From positions 16,091 through 80,090 of the forward strand of contig DASSWB010000022.1 of the NCBI GenBank assembly GCA_035705495.1: DNA of 64,000 nucleotides, written 5' to 3'. The position numbers and the translations under genes are program-made. Source of the stretch: DASSWB01 sp035705495 (GTDB lineage Bacteria > Bacteroidota > Bacteroidia > Flavobacteriales > Flavobacteriaceae). Position 1 is the first letter of the stretch; every line of letters begins with the position of its first letter. Positions 35,610 through 43,766 of this stretch are shown here, one piece after another. Under the pieces are notes generated by a model. It saw nothing but the letters and a program-made list of their open reading frames with translations. It made no database searches and had not been told where the DNA came from.

Positions 35610-35888
35610 ATGAATCTACTACTTTTCATAGGAACCTCTGAGGTGGTTTTTATACTCTTTATTATGGTCATGGTATTTGGTGCGGAAAAAATTCCTGAAA
35701 TCGCGAGAAATTTAGGTAAAGGAATGCGTGCAATAAAAAATGCCACAAACGATATTAAATCCGAAATCACACGTAGTGCTGAGAAATCCGATATAAACCT
35801 AGATTTTACCGAAGATTTAAAAAAGGAAATTGGAGAGGTGAAAGACGAAATAGAAGAATTGACAGGGTCGGTGAGACGAAAATTTTAA
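35610..35888 (+). CDS. tatA: Sec-independent translocase component TatA/E
   Basis: 92 residues. One membrane helix (about 7-24) with FGAEKIPEIARNLGKGMRAIKNA just after it, the FG motif and amphipathic helix that define TatA/B. The C-terminal half is charged. It forms the pore-like assembly that moves folded twin-arginine substrates. No tatC is in the window. Overlaps the convergent O-methyltransferase gene by 4 bp. Confidence 0.93.
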   Translation: MNLLLFIGTSEVVFILFIMVMVFGAEKIPEIARNLGKGMRAIKNATNDIKSEITRSAEKSDINLDFTEDLKKEIGEVKDEIEELTGSVRRKF

Positions 35889-36529
35889 GTTCTTATCCTG
35901 CTGATTGTCAATCCGTCTCGAATTGGTAAAATCACACTTTCCAGACGCTGATCTTCATGTAACAGTTTGTTATACTGGAGCAAAGCAGCTGTGGAAACAT
36001 CGTCCTCTTGAATAGTTTCTACTACTTTACCGCTCCATAGCACGTTATCGGATAATATAACTCCACCTGGATTCATTTTTTCTATAATTAACTCAAAGTA
36101 AGTTGGGTAATTGGGTTTATCGGCATCAATAAAAACCAAATCGAATTTTAAATCCAGATCCTTTATTATTTTGGTTGCATCTCCAATATGCTGCACAATA
36201 TTCTTTCTATATTCCGAGGCTTCAAAATATTTATTTTGAATCTCTAATAGTTCTTCGTTAATGTCAATGGTATGTAGCCGCCCCGATTTTTGTAAACCTT
36301 CCGAGAGACAAAGGGCGGAGTAACCCGTATACGTTCCTATTTCCAAAATGTTTTTTGGATTAAGTATTTTTGAAATTAGGCTCAGGACCCTGCCTTGATA
36401 GTGTCCGCTGAGCATTCTCGGCTGAAGTACTTTCTGGTTCGTTTCCCGGTTTAATTGCTGAAGCAACTCGGGTTCTTTCGGAGTTAAGGCTGTAATATAA
36501 TCTTCAATTTTTTCGGGCAAAAAATCCAT
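35885..36529 (-). CDS. SAM-dependent O-methyltransferase
   Basis: 214 residues of the COMT-like class 3 family. The SAM site ILEIGTYTGYSALCLSEGL, the acidic loop HTIDINEELLEIQ, and the metal/substrate stretch FDLVFIDADKPNYPTYFE are clear. The family acts on catechol-like or other hydroxyl groups; substrate unknown. Single gene on this strand, divergent from kynU. Confidence 0.9.
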   Translation of the reverse strand: MDFLPEKIEDYITALTPKEPELLQQLNRETNQKVLQPRMLSGHYQGRVLSLISKILNPKNILEIGTYTGYSALCLSEGLQKSGRLHTIDINEELLEIQNKYFEASEYRKNIVQHIGDATKIIKDLDLKFDLVFIDADKPNYPTYFELIIEKMNPGGVILSDNVLWSGKVVETIQEDDVSTAALLQYNKLLHEDQRLESVILPIRDGLTISRIRT

Positions 36530-36647
36530 GGTTCCTTTTTTTCAAAAGTAAGAAATAACCGAGTTGATTAAAAATTGGCTGCATGAAATGATTGAAAATC
36601 CTGTCTTAAATCTTCTGAAAATGGTATTTTTGAGCAAATTTAGAATT

Positions 36648-37925
36648 ATGAATTTTGAAAATTCCCGAGAGTTTGCTCAACAATTGGATGAGCAGGACGA
36701 ATTAAGAAAATACAGAAATGAATTTATTTTTCCGAAGGTAAATGGAAAGGAGGTCATATATTTTACAGGAAATTCCTTGGGCTTGCAACCCAAACGCGCC
36801 AAAAAATATGTTGACGAAGTAATGAATGATTGGGCCAATCTAGCTGTTGAAGGACATTTTCATGCTGAAAGACCATGGTGGGATTACCATGAACGATTTT
36901 CAAAACATCTTTCGAAAATCGTTGGGGCCAAACCTGAAGAAGTCACGGTTATGAATACGCTCACCGTTAATTTACATTTTTTAATGGTTTCGTTTTATCG
37001 ACCCACAAAAAATCGATTTAAAATAATTTGTGAGGAGAAAGCTTTTCCAAGTGATCAATATATGATTGCCAGTCAGGTGCGTTTTCACGGCTATGATCCT
37101 AAAGATGCCATTGTTGAAATAAAACGTCGGGAAGACGAAAATAATTTTCGGATTGAAGATGTTCTTTCCAAAATTAAAGAAGTAGGTGAGGAGTGCGCGC
37201 TTGTGCTAATAGGAGGCGTGAATTATTATACGGGACAAGTTTTTGATATTGAAAAAATCACAAAAGTGGCTCATGAAATCGGCGCTTTCGTTGGATGGGA
37301 TTTAGCGCACGCCGCTGGAAATATTGAATTGAAATTACACGAATGGCAGGTCGATTTTGCCGCTTGGTGCAGTTATAAATATATGAACAGCGGACCCGGT
37401 AATGTTTCGGGTGCTTTTATTAACGAAAAGTATTTGGGCAGAAAAGATATTCCCAGGTTCGAAGGTTGGTGGGGTCACAACAAAAAAAGAAGATTCTTGA
37501 TGGAGCCGGAATTTGATCCCGAGCCCAATGCACATGCATGGCAAGTCAGTAATGCGCCAATTTTGGCCTTTGCTCCCTATTTGGCTTCTTTGGAAATTTT
37601 CGAAGAAGTTGGAATGAATGCCATCATATCAAAACGGAATAAAATAGTTTCCTATTTAGAGTTTATTTTACATGAAATTGACAAAGAAGTAGAAAGTCGT
37701 TTTGAAATAATAACGCCCGTCAATCAAGCGGAACGTGCTACTCAATTGTCAGTCTTCTTACATGGTGAAGGAAAAGAACTTTTTCATTTCTTAATGAAAA
37801 ATGGAGTTATAACCGATTGGCGTGAACCGAATGTGATTCGATTGGCACCCGCACCTTTATATTGTTCTTTCGAAGATATGTTTGAATTTGGACAAATCTT
37901 GAAAAAGGGAATTCTGGAAGCATAA
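36648..37925 (+). CDS. kynU: Kynureninase
   Basis: 425 residues; PLP enzyme cleaving kynurenine to anthranilate and alanine in tryptophan breakdown. Motifs: NSLGLQPKRAKKYVDEVM, VMNTLTVNLHFLM, GWDLAHAAGN, and the PLP lysine in WCSYKYMNSGPGNVSG. Start at MNFENSREFAQQL (36648); the frame is open to 36564. No other kyn genes lie nearby. A terminator follows. Confidence 0.95.
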   Translation: MNFENSREFAQQLDEQDELRKYRNEFIFPKVNGKEVIYFTGNSLGLQPKRAKKYVDEVMNDWANLAVEGHFHAERPWWDYHERFSKHLSKIVGAKPEEVTVMNTLTVNLHFLMVSFYRPTKNRFKIICEEKAFPSDQYMIASQVRFHGYDPKDAIVEIKRREDENNFRIEDVLSKIKEVGEECALVLIGGVNYYTGQVFDIEKITKVAHEIGAFVGWDLAHAAGNIELKLHEWQVDFAAWCSYKYMNSGPGNVSGAFINEKYLGRKDIPRFEGWWGHNKKRRFLMEPEFDPEPNAHAWQVSNAPILAFAPYLASLEIFEEVGMNAIISKRNKIVSYLEFILHEIDKEVESRFEIITPVNQAERATQLSVFLHGEGKELFHFLMKNGVITDWREPNVIRLAPAPLYCSFEDMFEFGQILKKGILEA

Positions 37926-37931
37926 AAAAAT

Positions 37932-37965
37932 AAAACCCTTTATTGTTGAATAAAGGGTTTGTTTT
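37932..37965. terminator. Bidirectional terminator between kynU and a small membrane-protein gene
   Basis: A 10-bp perfect stem AAACCCTTTA / TAAAGGGTTT with an 8-nt loop, flanked by A and T runs. Confidence 0.82.
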
Positions 37966-37982
37966 TAAATATTTTTTAATGT

Positions 37983-38144
37983 TTAAGATCCTCCTCTTCC
38001 TGTTGCCAGTCTATATAGAATTGCAATTACGGCAAGCACAAGTAAAATGTGAATCAAGTTTCCCACGACTTCTGTAAAAGCAAAAAAACCGACTAACCAA
38101 CCGATTAGCAATATTATTACGATAAGCCAAATTAAATCTCTCAT
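37983..38144 (-). CDS. Small membrane protein, lmo0937/DUF5670 type
   Basis: 53 residues, ATG at 38144, TAA at 37983-37985. Two hydrophobic helices: MRDLIWLIVIILLIGWLVGFF and, after a short linker, VGNLIHILLVLAVIAILYRL, ending TGRGGS. This is the pattern of the small lmo0937-type membrane proteins, often stress-induced and of unknown function. A terminator lies just beyond its stop. Confidence 0.8.
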   Translation of the reverse strand: MRDLIWLIVIILLIGWLVGFFAFTEVVGNLIHILLVLAVIAILYRLATGRGGS

Positions 38145-38227
38145 AACTTTATTTTTTGGTTATGAATAAATTTAGCTATTATTATTTTTCGAGTCAGGGT
38201 CTTTAACGCTAGTTTAACGCTGTATTT

Positions 38228-39739
38228 TTAAAGTCCAAAACTTAGGGAGAAGGTATAAAAGGAATCGTCAGATTTTATAAGAGCCGAATCGAAAAGACCT
38301 GGATTTAGTACATGTCGTTTGTCTTGAGAAGCCAAATTATAGGCAGCATCAAATTTTATGCTTCCAAAACTATATCCCAATCCCAAAGAAAATCCTGATA
38401 AATCTCCCATGAAGCTTTCATCCTTGTACGGACTTTCCTCATACCTATATCCTCCTCGCAGTGAAAATTGCTGGATTCTATATTCGGCACCAATTCGTAC
38501 GGAAGAGGCAGCCTTTAAATTCTGCTTTATAAGATTATTTTCCTCAATAAAAGCAGGATCGTTTTCAGGTTTAAATTTTGTCAATGAGTAATCTTTGTAA
38601 GAATAATCAATACTCACCAAACCTTTTTTACCAATAACAGCCGCTATTCCGCCAGTATATTTTGCGGGAGAGCTAATTTTATAAGATGGAAAAATGTTGA
38701 CCACATTCGGACTAACGATCACAGTTTCGTCGAATTCGGAACTATAAGTCCCCAAAGATTGGGTTGTTTCTTCCGAAAGCGTCATCCAAACTGGAGATTG
38801 ATAGGATAGTCCGAGCCTAAAAGTTTCTGTAAGCTTCGCGATTCCTCCTATTTGAAATGAAAATCCACTTCCTAATGTCGTAAGATTGTTCTGAAATTCT
38901 ACAATATTGGTTTCACTTCCTGTGTTCGAATTTTCCTCGTACAGATTTGTAAACCGTTCATAATTGATGAAATGGCTGTTGAGGTTTGCACCAAAATAAA
39001 ATTTTTCGTCGTATTGCGTAGCAAAATTAAAAGTGAACTTTCCATTTAATCCTGTCGATATATAGTTGTATGTCTGATCAAAAGTTCCAGGCGCAATGGC
39101 ACTGATGTAGGAAGTATTATCGGGATTAGAATTATCTTCGGCATTAATTACAAAGGCTTGATAACCCAATAATGCTTGTTGAGCACCATATCCTTCCGTT
39201 TCACCTAAATAGGAATATAAATCCGAGATGCTTTCATTGGATAAAGTTTGAAGTAAGCTCAGCGGAATTCCCTGGGCGTTGTTCAAAAAGTAATTATCTA
39301 TAGAATTTGTATTTACACCTGAAGCGGTAAATTCTTCTGAGAAATTTTCAGTTTGATTATAATTAAATCCAAGGGAAAATTTCTTCCATTTGCTCTCTTC
39401 ATCTGAATTTGTAAAGACCAATACAGCACCTCCTTGGGTCAAATCAAAATTCGATTCTTTGCCCATTGAATTTACGCCGAAGTAAGAAACATCATTTTTT
39501 CTGTTTCGTAATCCTAAAGTAAAAGTCCCGGTGCTATGGGTGAAAACCGCAGATCCTGCCGGATTACTGCTCATGGAAGTTAAATCTCCACCCAAAGCAG
39601 TAAATGCACCACTCATACCCGTATAACGCGCGGTACCCAATAAACTTTCCGAAGAAAAAAGCAACGCATCACTTACATTCTGAGCATAGGTCGAACTAAT
39701 TGCTATACAAGAAAGTAAAGCCAATATATATTTTTTCAT
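38228..39739 (-). CDS. Outer-membrane transport protein, OmpP1/FadL family
   Basis: 503 residues. Signal peptide MKKYILALLSCIAISSTYA, then the conserved FadL-like N-terminal hatch region (SLLGTARYTGMSGAFTALGGDLTSMSSNPAGSAVF, the NPAG motif). The rest is a series of beta strands with aromatic girdles ending in a final strand with terminal residues SLSFGL, typical of beta-barrels. It probably imports hydrophobic compounds; annotated sometimes as a hemin receptor without direct proof. The lipoprotein gene lies 22 bp upstream on the same strand. Confidence 0.88.
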   Translation of the reverse strand: MKKYILALLSCIAISSTYAQNVSDALLFSSESLLGTARYTGMSGAFTALGGDLTSMSSNPAGSAVFTHSTGTFTLGLRNRKNDVSYFGVNSMGKESNFDLTQGGAVLVFTNSDEESKWKKFSLGFNYNQTENFSEEFTASGVNTNSIDNYFLNNAQGIPLSLLQTLSNESISDLYSYLGETEGYGAQQALLGYQAFVINAEDNSNPDNTSYISAIAPGTFDQTYNYISTGLNGKFTFNFATQYDEKFYFGANLNSHFINYERFTNLYEENSNTGSETNIVEFQNNLTTLGSGFSFQIGGIAKLTETFRLGLSYQSPVWMTLSEETTQSLGTYSSEFDETVIVSPNVVNIFPSYKISSPAKYTGGIAAVIGKKGLVSIDYSYKDYSLTKFKPENDPAFIEENNLIKQNLKAASSVRIGAEYRIQQFSLRGGYRYEESPYKDESFMGDLSGFSLGLGYSFGSIKFDAAYNLASQDKRHVLNPGLFDSALIKSDDSFYTFSLSFGL

Positions 39740-39761
39740 TTTAAAAAATTAAATGTTTGAA

Positions 39762-40814
39762 TTATCCTCGACCCCTTCCACCAGAAGACCTTGTTGTACC
39801 CGATGATCTACTGGGCGAGGAGGAACTGCGTGTTGATGTACCCGAACTTCTTGTACTTCTTGTAGGAGTGGAATAATTATTATTGCTTCTTGTGCTCCTC
39901 GTGGGCGTGTATTGCCTGGTAGAACGGGTGGAAGTAGAATTGCTACTTGACCGTGTTTGTGTTCTAGTTTCAGTTCTGGCAGGGGCAGTAGAAGTACGGG
40001 CTTCCCGGGTCAGACCATAATTTCTCGTTCTGGTACTTCTGTTGTTTTGAATACTTCGGGCGTATTCTGAATTTCTGTTCTGAACATTGGTTCTGTTGTT
40101 TTGAACATTCCTTCTGTTATAATTGTAATCATTCGAAAGATTACGTCTTCCCGAATTATTGGCCACATTTCTATTGTATCTCGGATAATAATTATAGGGA
40201 GCGTAATATGAATTGTAGGCATATCCATAATAATACGGACTATAAAATCCGCCGTAGTAATAAGGATTATACCCAAAACTTATGCCCCAGCCATAAGGCT
40301 GGTAATATCCCCAATAGGGATTATAAGAAAATCCATAATGCCACCCACTATGCCAATAAGGGTTGTAATAGTAAGGATATGAATAATCGTTGTAATAATT
40401 TATTGAAATTGAAGTAGCTTCACTTCCCCAAGGCCCATAACCTTCGTCGTTATAGTATTCATCTTCATAATAAATTTCCTCACCTGAATTAGAAGAAGAA
40501 TACGCCTCTATATTTGTGAAAATAGCACCTTCAGTGGGAACGTTTCCGTATTGTTCCGACTTCGCACCAAAAAGATTTTCGTAGTAAGTTGTATTTTGAA
40601 CTTGTTCCTGTGGAGTAGATTCTTGTGTGTTTGAATAATTATAATTTCGTTCACTGCTGTTGTTGGCAATTTCATCAGATTCTGGATCCGAACCATAAAT
40701 GCCATCATTGTCATAGCCCGAATACTGGTAAGAACCGCATGAAGCTAGAAATAACAGTAAAAGCGGTGCGAACCATAATGGCACGTTGTTATTTAATATC
40801 GTAGGAGTTTTCAT
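39762..40814 (-). CDS. Low-complexity Tyr/Asn/Arg/Ser-rich lipoprotein
   Basis: 350 residues. Lipoprotein signal ending LFLASC (Cys about residue 26). Residues about 130-215 are dominated by Tyr, Asn, Pro and Gly (repeated YYxPY/NPYW patterns); residues about 215-350 by Arg, Asn, Ser and Thr (repeats of TRSTRS, RSSG). Such composition suggests a surface-exposed disordered or sticky segment. No enzymatic motif; function unknown. Start at MKTPTILNNN (40814), with a TAAATTTG -7 element at 40843-40850. Probably co-transcribed with the FadL-like gene. Confidence 0.75.
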   Translation of the reverse strand: MKTPTILNNNVPLWFAPLLLLFLASCGSYQYSGYDNDGIYGSDPESDEIANNSSERNYNYSNTQESTPQEQVQNTTYYENLFGAKSEQYGNVPTEGAIFTNIEAYSSSNSGEEIYYEDEYYNDEGYGPWGSEATSISINYYNDYSYPYYYNPYWHSGWHYGFSYNPYWGYYQPYGWGISFGYNPYYYGGFYSPYYYGYAYNSYYAPYNYYPRYNRNVANNSGRRNLSNDYNYNRRNVQNNRTNVQNRNSEYARSIQNNRSTRTRNYGLTREARTSTAPARTETRTQTRSSSNSTSTRSTRQYTPTRSTRSNNNYSTPTRSTRSSGTSTRSSSSPSRSSGTTRSSGGRGRG

Positions 40815-40914
40815 TTGCTGAATTTTAAGATTGCTGAACACACAAATTTAGTTAGTTTTGTGCTACAATTTTTTACTTTATTAAAAACACAAGATTTGTG
40901 CCAAATCATAGGCA

Positions 40915-42393
40915 ATGGGAAAGAATATAACGAAACGTAGCGAAGATTATTCCAAATGGTACAACGAATTGGTTGTAAAAGCGGAACTAGCTGAAAATTC
41001 GGCGGTTAGAGGATGTATGGTTATAAAACCGTATGGATATGCAATATGGGAGAAAATGCAGGCGCAGTTGGATAAAATGTTTAAGGAAACTGGACACGAA
41101 AATGCATATTTTCCGCTGTTTGTTCCTAAAAGTCTCTTTGAGGCCGAAGAAAAAAACGCCGAAGGTTTTGCAAAAGAATGCGCAATTGTTACACACTACC
41201 GGTTAAAAACCGATCCCGATAATCCCGGAAAGCTGATTGTTGATCCGGAAGCAAAATTGGAGGAGGAGTTGATTGTAAGACCGACTTCCGAAGCAATTAT
41301 TTGGAATACCTACAAGGGCTGGATTCAATCTTACAGGGATTTGCCTTTGTTGATCAATCAATGGGCAAATGTGGTGCGTTGGGAAATGCGTACACGTTTG
41401 TTTTTACGGACTGCGGAATTTTTATGGCAAGAAGGGCATACAGCACATGCTACGAAAGCTGAAGCGCTTGCCGAGACCAATTTAATGAATAATGTTTACG
41501 CTGAATTTGCCGAGAAATTTATGGCAATGCCGGTTATTAAAGGTCGGAAAACCGAAAGTGAACGTTTTGCCGGGGCAGACGAAACTTATTGTATTGAAGC
41601 GTTAATGCAGGATGGAAAAGCTTTACAAGCAGGAACCTCTCATTTCTTGGGTCAAAATTTTGCGAAAGCTTTTGACGTCAAATTTGCGACCAAAGAAGGA
41701 GGTTTGGAATATGTTTGGGCGACTTCATGGGGAGTTTCCACCAGATTAATGGGAGCGCTTATAATGACGCACAGTGATGACAACGGGCTGGTGCTTCCGC
41801 CAAATCTGGCGCCGATTCAGGTGGTAATTGTACCAATTTATAAAGGAGAAGCGCAATTGGAGCAAATATCAGTTGTCGCAAATCAACTGGCAACCGATTT
41901 ACGAGCAGAAGGAATTTCAGTGAAATTTGACAATCGGGATACGCAAAAACCAGGTTGGAAATTTGCGCAATATGAATTACAAGGTGTTCCGGTAAGAATT
42001 GCTATCGGACCCAAAGATTTGGAAAAAGGGTCGGTAGAATTGGCGAGAAGAGATTTGTTGACAAAAGAGTTTGTGGCGCAGACTGATGTTGTTTTGAAAG
42101 TAAAACAATTAATGCTGGAGATTCAGGAGAATTTACATAATCGTGCGCTGAAATTCCGAAATGAACATATAACAAAAGTCGATTCTTTTGATGAATTTAA
42201 GGAAATGCTGAATACGAAAGGAGGTTTTATTTCTGCGCATTGGGACGGTACACCGGAAACAGAAAATAAAATAAAAGAACTCACAAAAGCGACCATTAGA
42301 TGCATTCCGTTTGATTCGGAAATGGAAGAAGGGAAATGTGTTTTTTCAGGAAAACCGTCTAGTCAAAGGGTTTTATTCGCAAAAGCCTACTAG
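40915..42393 (+). CDS. proS: Proline--tRNA ligase
   Basis: 492 residues, short archaeal/eukaryotic-like class II ProRS without the bacterial editing insert. Motifs: FPLFVPKSLFE, motif 2 VVRWEMRTRLFLRTAEFLWQEGHTAH, motif 3 near GVSTRLMGAL, then the anticodon-binding domain (PIYKGEA onward) and the C-terminal zinc-like domain ending in AKAY. TAGTTTTG at 40853-40860 is a likely -7 element. Confidence 0.96.
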   Translation: MGKNITKRSEDYSKWYNELVVKAELAENSAVRGCMVIKPYGYAIWEKMQAQLDKMFKETGHENAYFPLFVPKSLFEAEEKNAEGFAKECAIVTHYRLKTDPDNPGKLIVDPEAKLEEELIVRPTSEAIIWNTYKGWIQSYRDLPLLINQWANVVRWEMRTRLFLRTAEFLWQEGHTAHATKAEALAETNLMNNVYAEFAEKFMAMPVIKGRKTESERFAGADETYCIEALMQDGKALQAGTSHFLGQNFAKAFDVKFATKEGGLEYVWATSWGVSTRLMGALIMTHSDDNGLVLPPNLAPIQVVIVPIYKGEAQLEQISVVANQLATDLRAEGISVKFDNRDTQKPGWKFAQYELQGVPVRIAIGPKDLEKGSVELARRDLLTKEFVAQTDVVLKVKQLMLEIQENLHNRALKFRNEHITKVDSFDEFKEMLNTKGGFISAHWDGTPETENKIKELTKATIRCIPFDSEMEEGKCVFSGKPSSQRVLFAKAY

Positions 42394-42450
42394 GTAAAAT
42401 TGGGATTAAACAGCAGTTTTCAATTTTTTTGGAAAAAGATGATTTAGGGT

Positions 42451-42480
42451 TTGCGGCATTCAAAAATAGTTGTATTTTTG
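42451..42480 (+). promoter_or_regulatory. Promoter of the tRNA-Glu pair
   Basis: TTG (42451-42453), 19 bp, TATTTTTG (42473-42480): exact Bacteroidota spacing, 24 bp before the first tRNA-Glu. Confidence 0.7.
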
Positions 42481-42504
42481 CATCCGCATTTAAGCAAATG
42501 TTCA

Positions 42505-42576
42505 GGTCCGTTCGTCTAGGGGTTAGGACGCCAGGTTTTCATCCTGGTAACAGGGGTTCGATTCCCCTACGGACTA
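42505..42576 (+). tRNA. tRNA-Glu (TTC), copy 1
   Basis: 72 nt. Acceptor GGTCCGT / ACGGACT (first pair G-T), anticodon loop TTTTCAT (anticodon TTC), T arm CAGGGGTTCGATTCCCCTA. Identical to copy 2. Confidence 0.96.
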
Positions 42577-42601
42577 CATTTTTGAAAAATTCTGAATTTA
42601 G

Positions 42602-42619
42602 AATTCTGAATTCAGAATT
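42602..42619. repeat. 18-bp perfect palindrome between the tRNA-Glu genes
   Basis: AATTCTGAATTCAGAATT is fully self-complementary and fills the centre of the 50-bp spacer; a related half (AATTCTGAATTTAGAATT) precedes it. It may form a hairpin in the precursor that guides tRNA processing. Confidence 0.6.
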
Positions 42620-42626
42620 ATTAGAA

Positions 42627-42698
42627 GGTCCGTTCGTCTAGGGGTTAGGACGCCAGGTTTTCATCCTGGTAACAGGGGTTCGATTCCCCTACGGACTA
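42627..42698 (+). tRNA. tRNA-Glu (TTC), copy 2
   Basis: 72 nt, base-for-base identical to the copy at 42505-42576. The two copies probably come from one precursor. rpsT begins 31 bp downstream. Confidence 0.96.
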
Positions 42699-42729
42699 CA
42701 CATAAAAAATTAATTTAATAACAACTGTA

Positions 42730-42978
42730 ATGGCAAATCATAAGTCATCATTAAAAAGAATACGTAGCAACGAGGCAAAACGCCTTAGAAATCGCTATCA
42801 ACATAAAACTACCAGAAACGCAATCAAAAAATTGCGTGATGCTGATAAGAAAGAGGCTGATACCTTATTTCCTACTGTAGTTTCCATGATTGATAAATTG
42901 GCGAAGAAAAATATCATCCATGATAACAAAGCGGCCAACCTAAAGTCACAATTGGCTAAACACGTAGCTGCGCTTTAA
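42730..42978 (+). CDS. rpsT: 30S ribosomal protein S20
   Basis: 82 residues. Start MANHKSSLKRIRSNEAKRLRN is the classic S20 opening; the rest is a Lys/Arg-rich three-helix bundle ending in KSQLAKHVAAL. Binds 16S rRNA in the body and h44 region. It follows the two tRNA-Glu genes closely and may be read through from their promoter. Terminator downstream. Confidence 0.97.
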   Translation: MANHKSSLKRIRSNEAKRLRNRYQHKTTRNAIKKLRDADKKEADTLFPTVVSMIDKLAKKNIIHDNKAANLKSQLAKHVAAL

Positions 42979-43001
42979 GATATTAAAAAAGTGTTCAATT
43001 A

Positions 43002-43040
43002 AAAAATGCTTTCTGCAAATTCTGCGGAAAGCATTTTTTT
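43002..43040 (+). terminator. Terminator after rpsT
   Basis: A long stem AAAAATGCTTTC.GC with GC.GAAAGCATTTTT around a short loop, seven T at the end. Confidence 0.85.
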
Positions 43041-43145
43041 GTTTTTGAAAATTTGAAACAATATTACTGATCATTTGAAGCATTGTGAATAAGAAGTAAT
43101 TTTGAAAAATCTTTTGTTGAAGAAAACATTTTCTAAAACACAACC

Positions 43146-43646
43146 ATGCTTGAATATAAAACTAAGAATACTTTCCCACTTGCTGTCAGGGTTTTTGGGT
43201 TCCTTTTTATTGGCTGCGGTCTAATTATTTTGTTGGATGGATCATTAATCGGTTTTTCTCCCATCGTTTTAGGTGCAATTTTCGGTTTTACATTTGAAGG
43301 AATCCAAATTGATCTCGAAAATGGACGTTTCAAAGAATTCACGGGCTTTCTAAAATTTAAAAAAGGAAAATGGAGATCCAATAAAAATTACCCCTTTGTA
43401 AGTCTATTGGAATTTAATGTTCAAAGTGTCATTTACAGCTTGAGCAACTCAAAATCCGTAAGTAGTAAAGTTGTATATCGATTATATATGCTAAACTCTT
43501 CTCACTTTGAGAAAATTTTGATCAAAGAATTTAATGTTGAAAATAAAGCTAAGGAATTTGCAGATCAATTTGTTGAAACAACCAATCTTCAATTGGTAAC
43601 TTATTCGCCGACTATTAGCACTGCATCTCGAAATAGAAGAAGATAG
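43146..43646 (+). CDS. Membrane protein of unknown function
   Basis: 166 residues. Two hydrophobic helices (about 10-32 and 35-50; FGFLFIGCGLIILL and GFSPIVLGAIFGF) then a soluble domain of about 115 residues, mixed alpha/beta, ending with a basic ASRNRRR tail. It resembles bacterial PH-like membrane proteins in outline (two helices, then a strand-rich domain), but no family is recognisable. Flanked by terminators on both sides, so it is a single-gene unit. Confidence 0.65.
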   Translation: MLEYKTKNTFPLAVRVFGFLFIGCGLIILLDGSLIGFSPIVLGAIFGFTFEGIQIDLENGRFKEFTGFLKFKKGKWRSNKNYPFVSLLEFNVQSVIYSLSNSKSVSSKVVYRLYMLNSSHFEKILIKEFNVENKAKEFADQFVETTNLQLVTYSPTISTASRNRRR

Positions 43647-43710
43647 TTTAAAAAGATTAAATTACTTTAAAGAAGATAAAATGCTTTTCCAAAACTGAAT
43701 TTGCGACAAA

Positions 43711-43745
43711 AAAAAGCGATGTCCAAATCAGACATCGCTTTTCTA
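43711..43745. terminator. Bidirectional terminator between the unknown gene and rho
   Basis: A 9-bp perfect stem AGCGATGTC / GACATCGCT with CAAATCA loop, poly-A before and T-rich after. Confidence 0.85.
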
Positions 43746-43766
43746 TTTTTATAAAAATGAAAAATT

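Noticed and set aside
40010..40417. Overlapping frames within the low-complexity lipoprotein gene
   Set aside because: Biased composition leaves several frames open; only the frame with a lipoprotein signal and promoter is credible.
42429..42641. Open frame across the first tRNA-Glu
   Set aside because: It runs through the tRNA gene; the tRNA explains the sequence.
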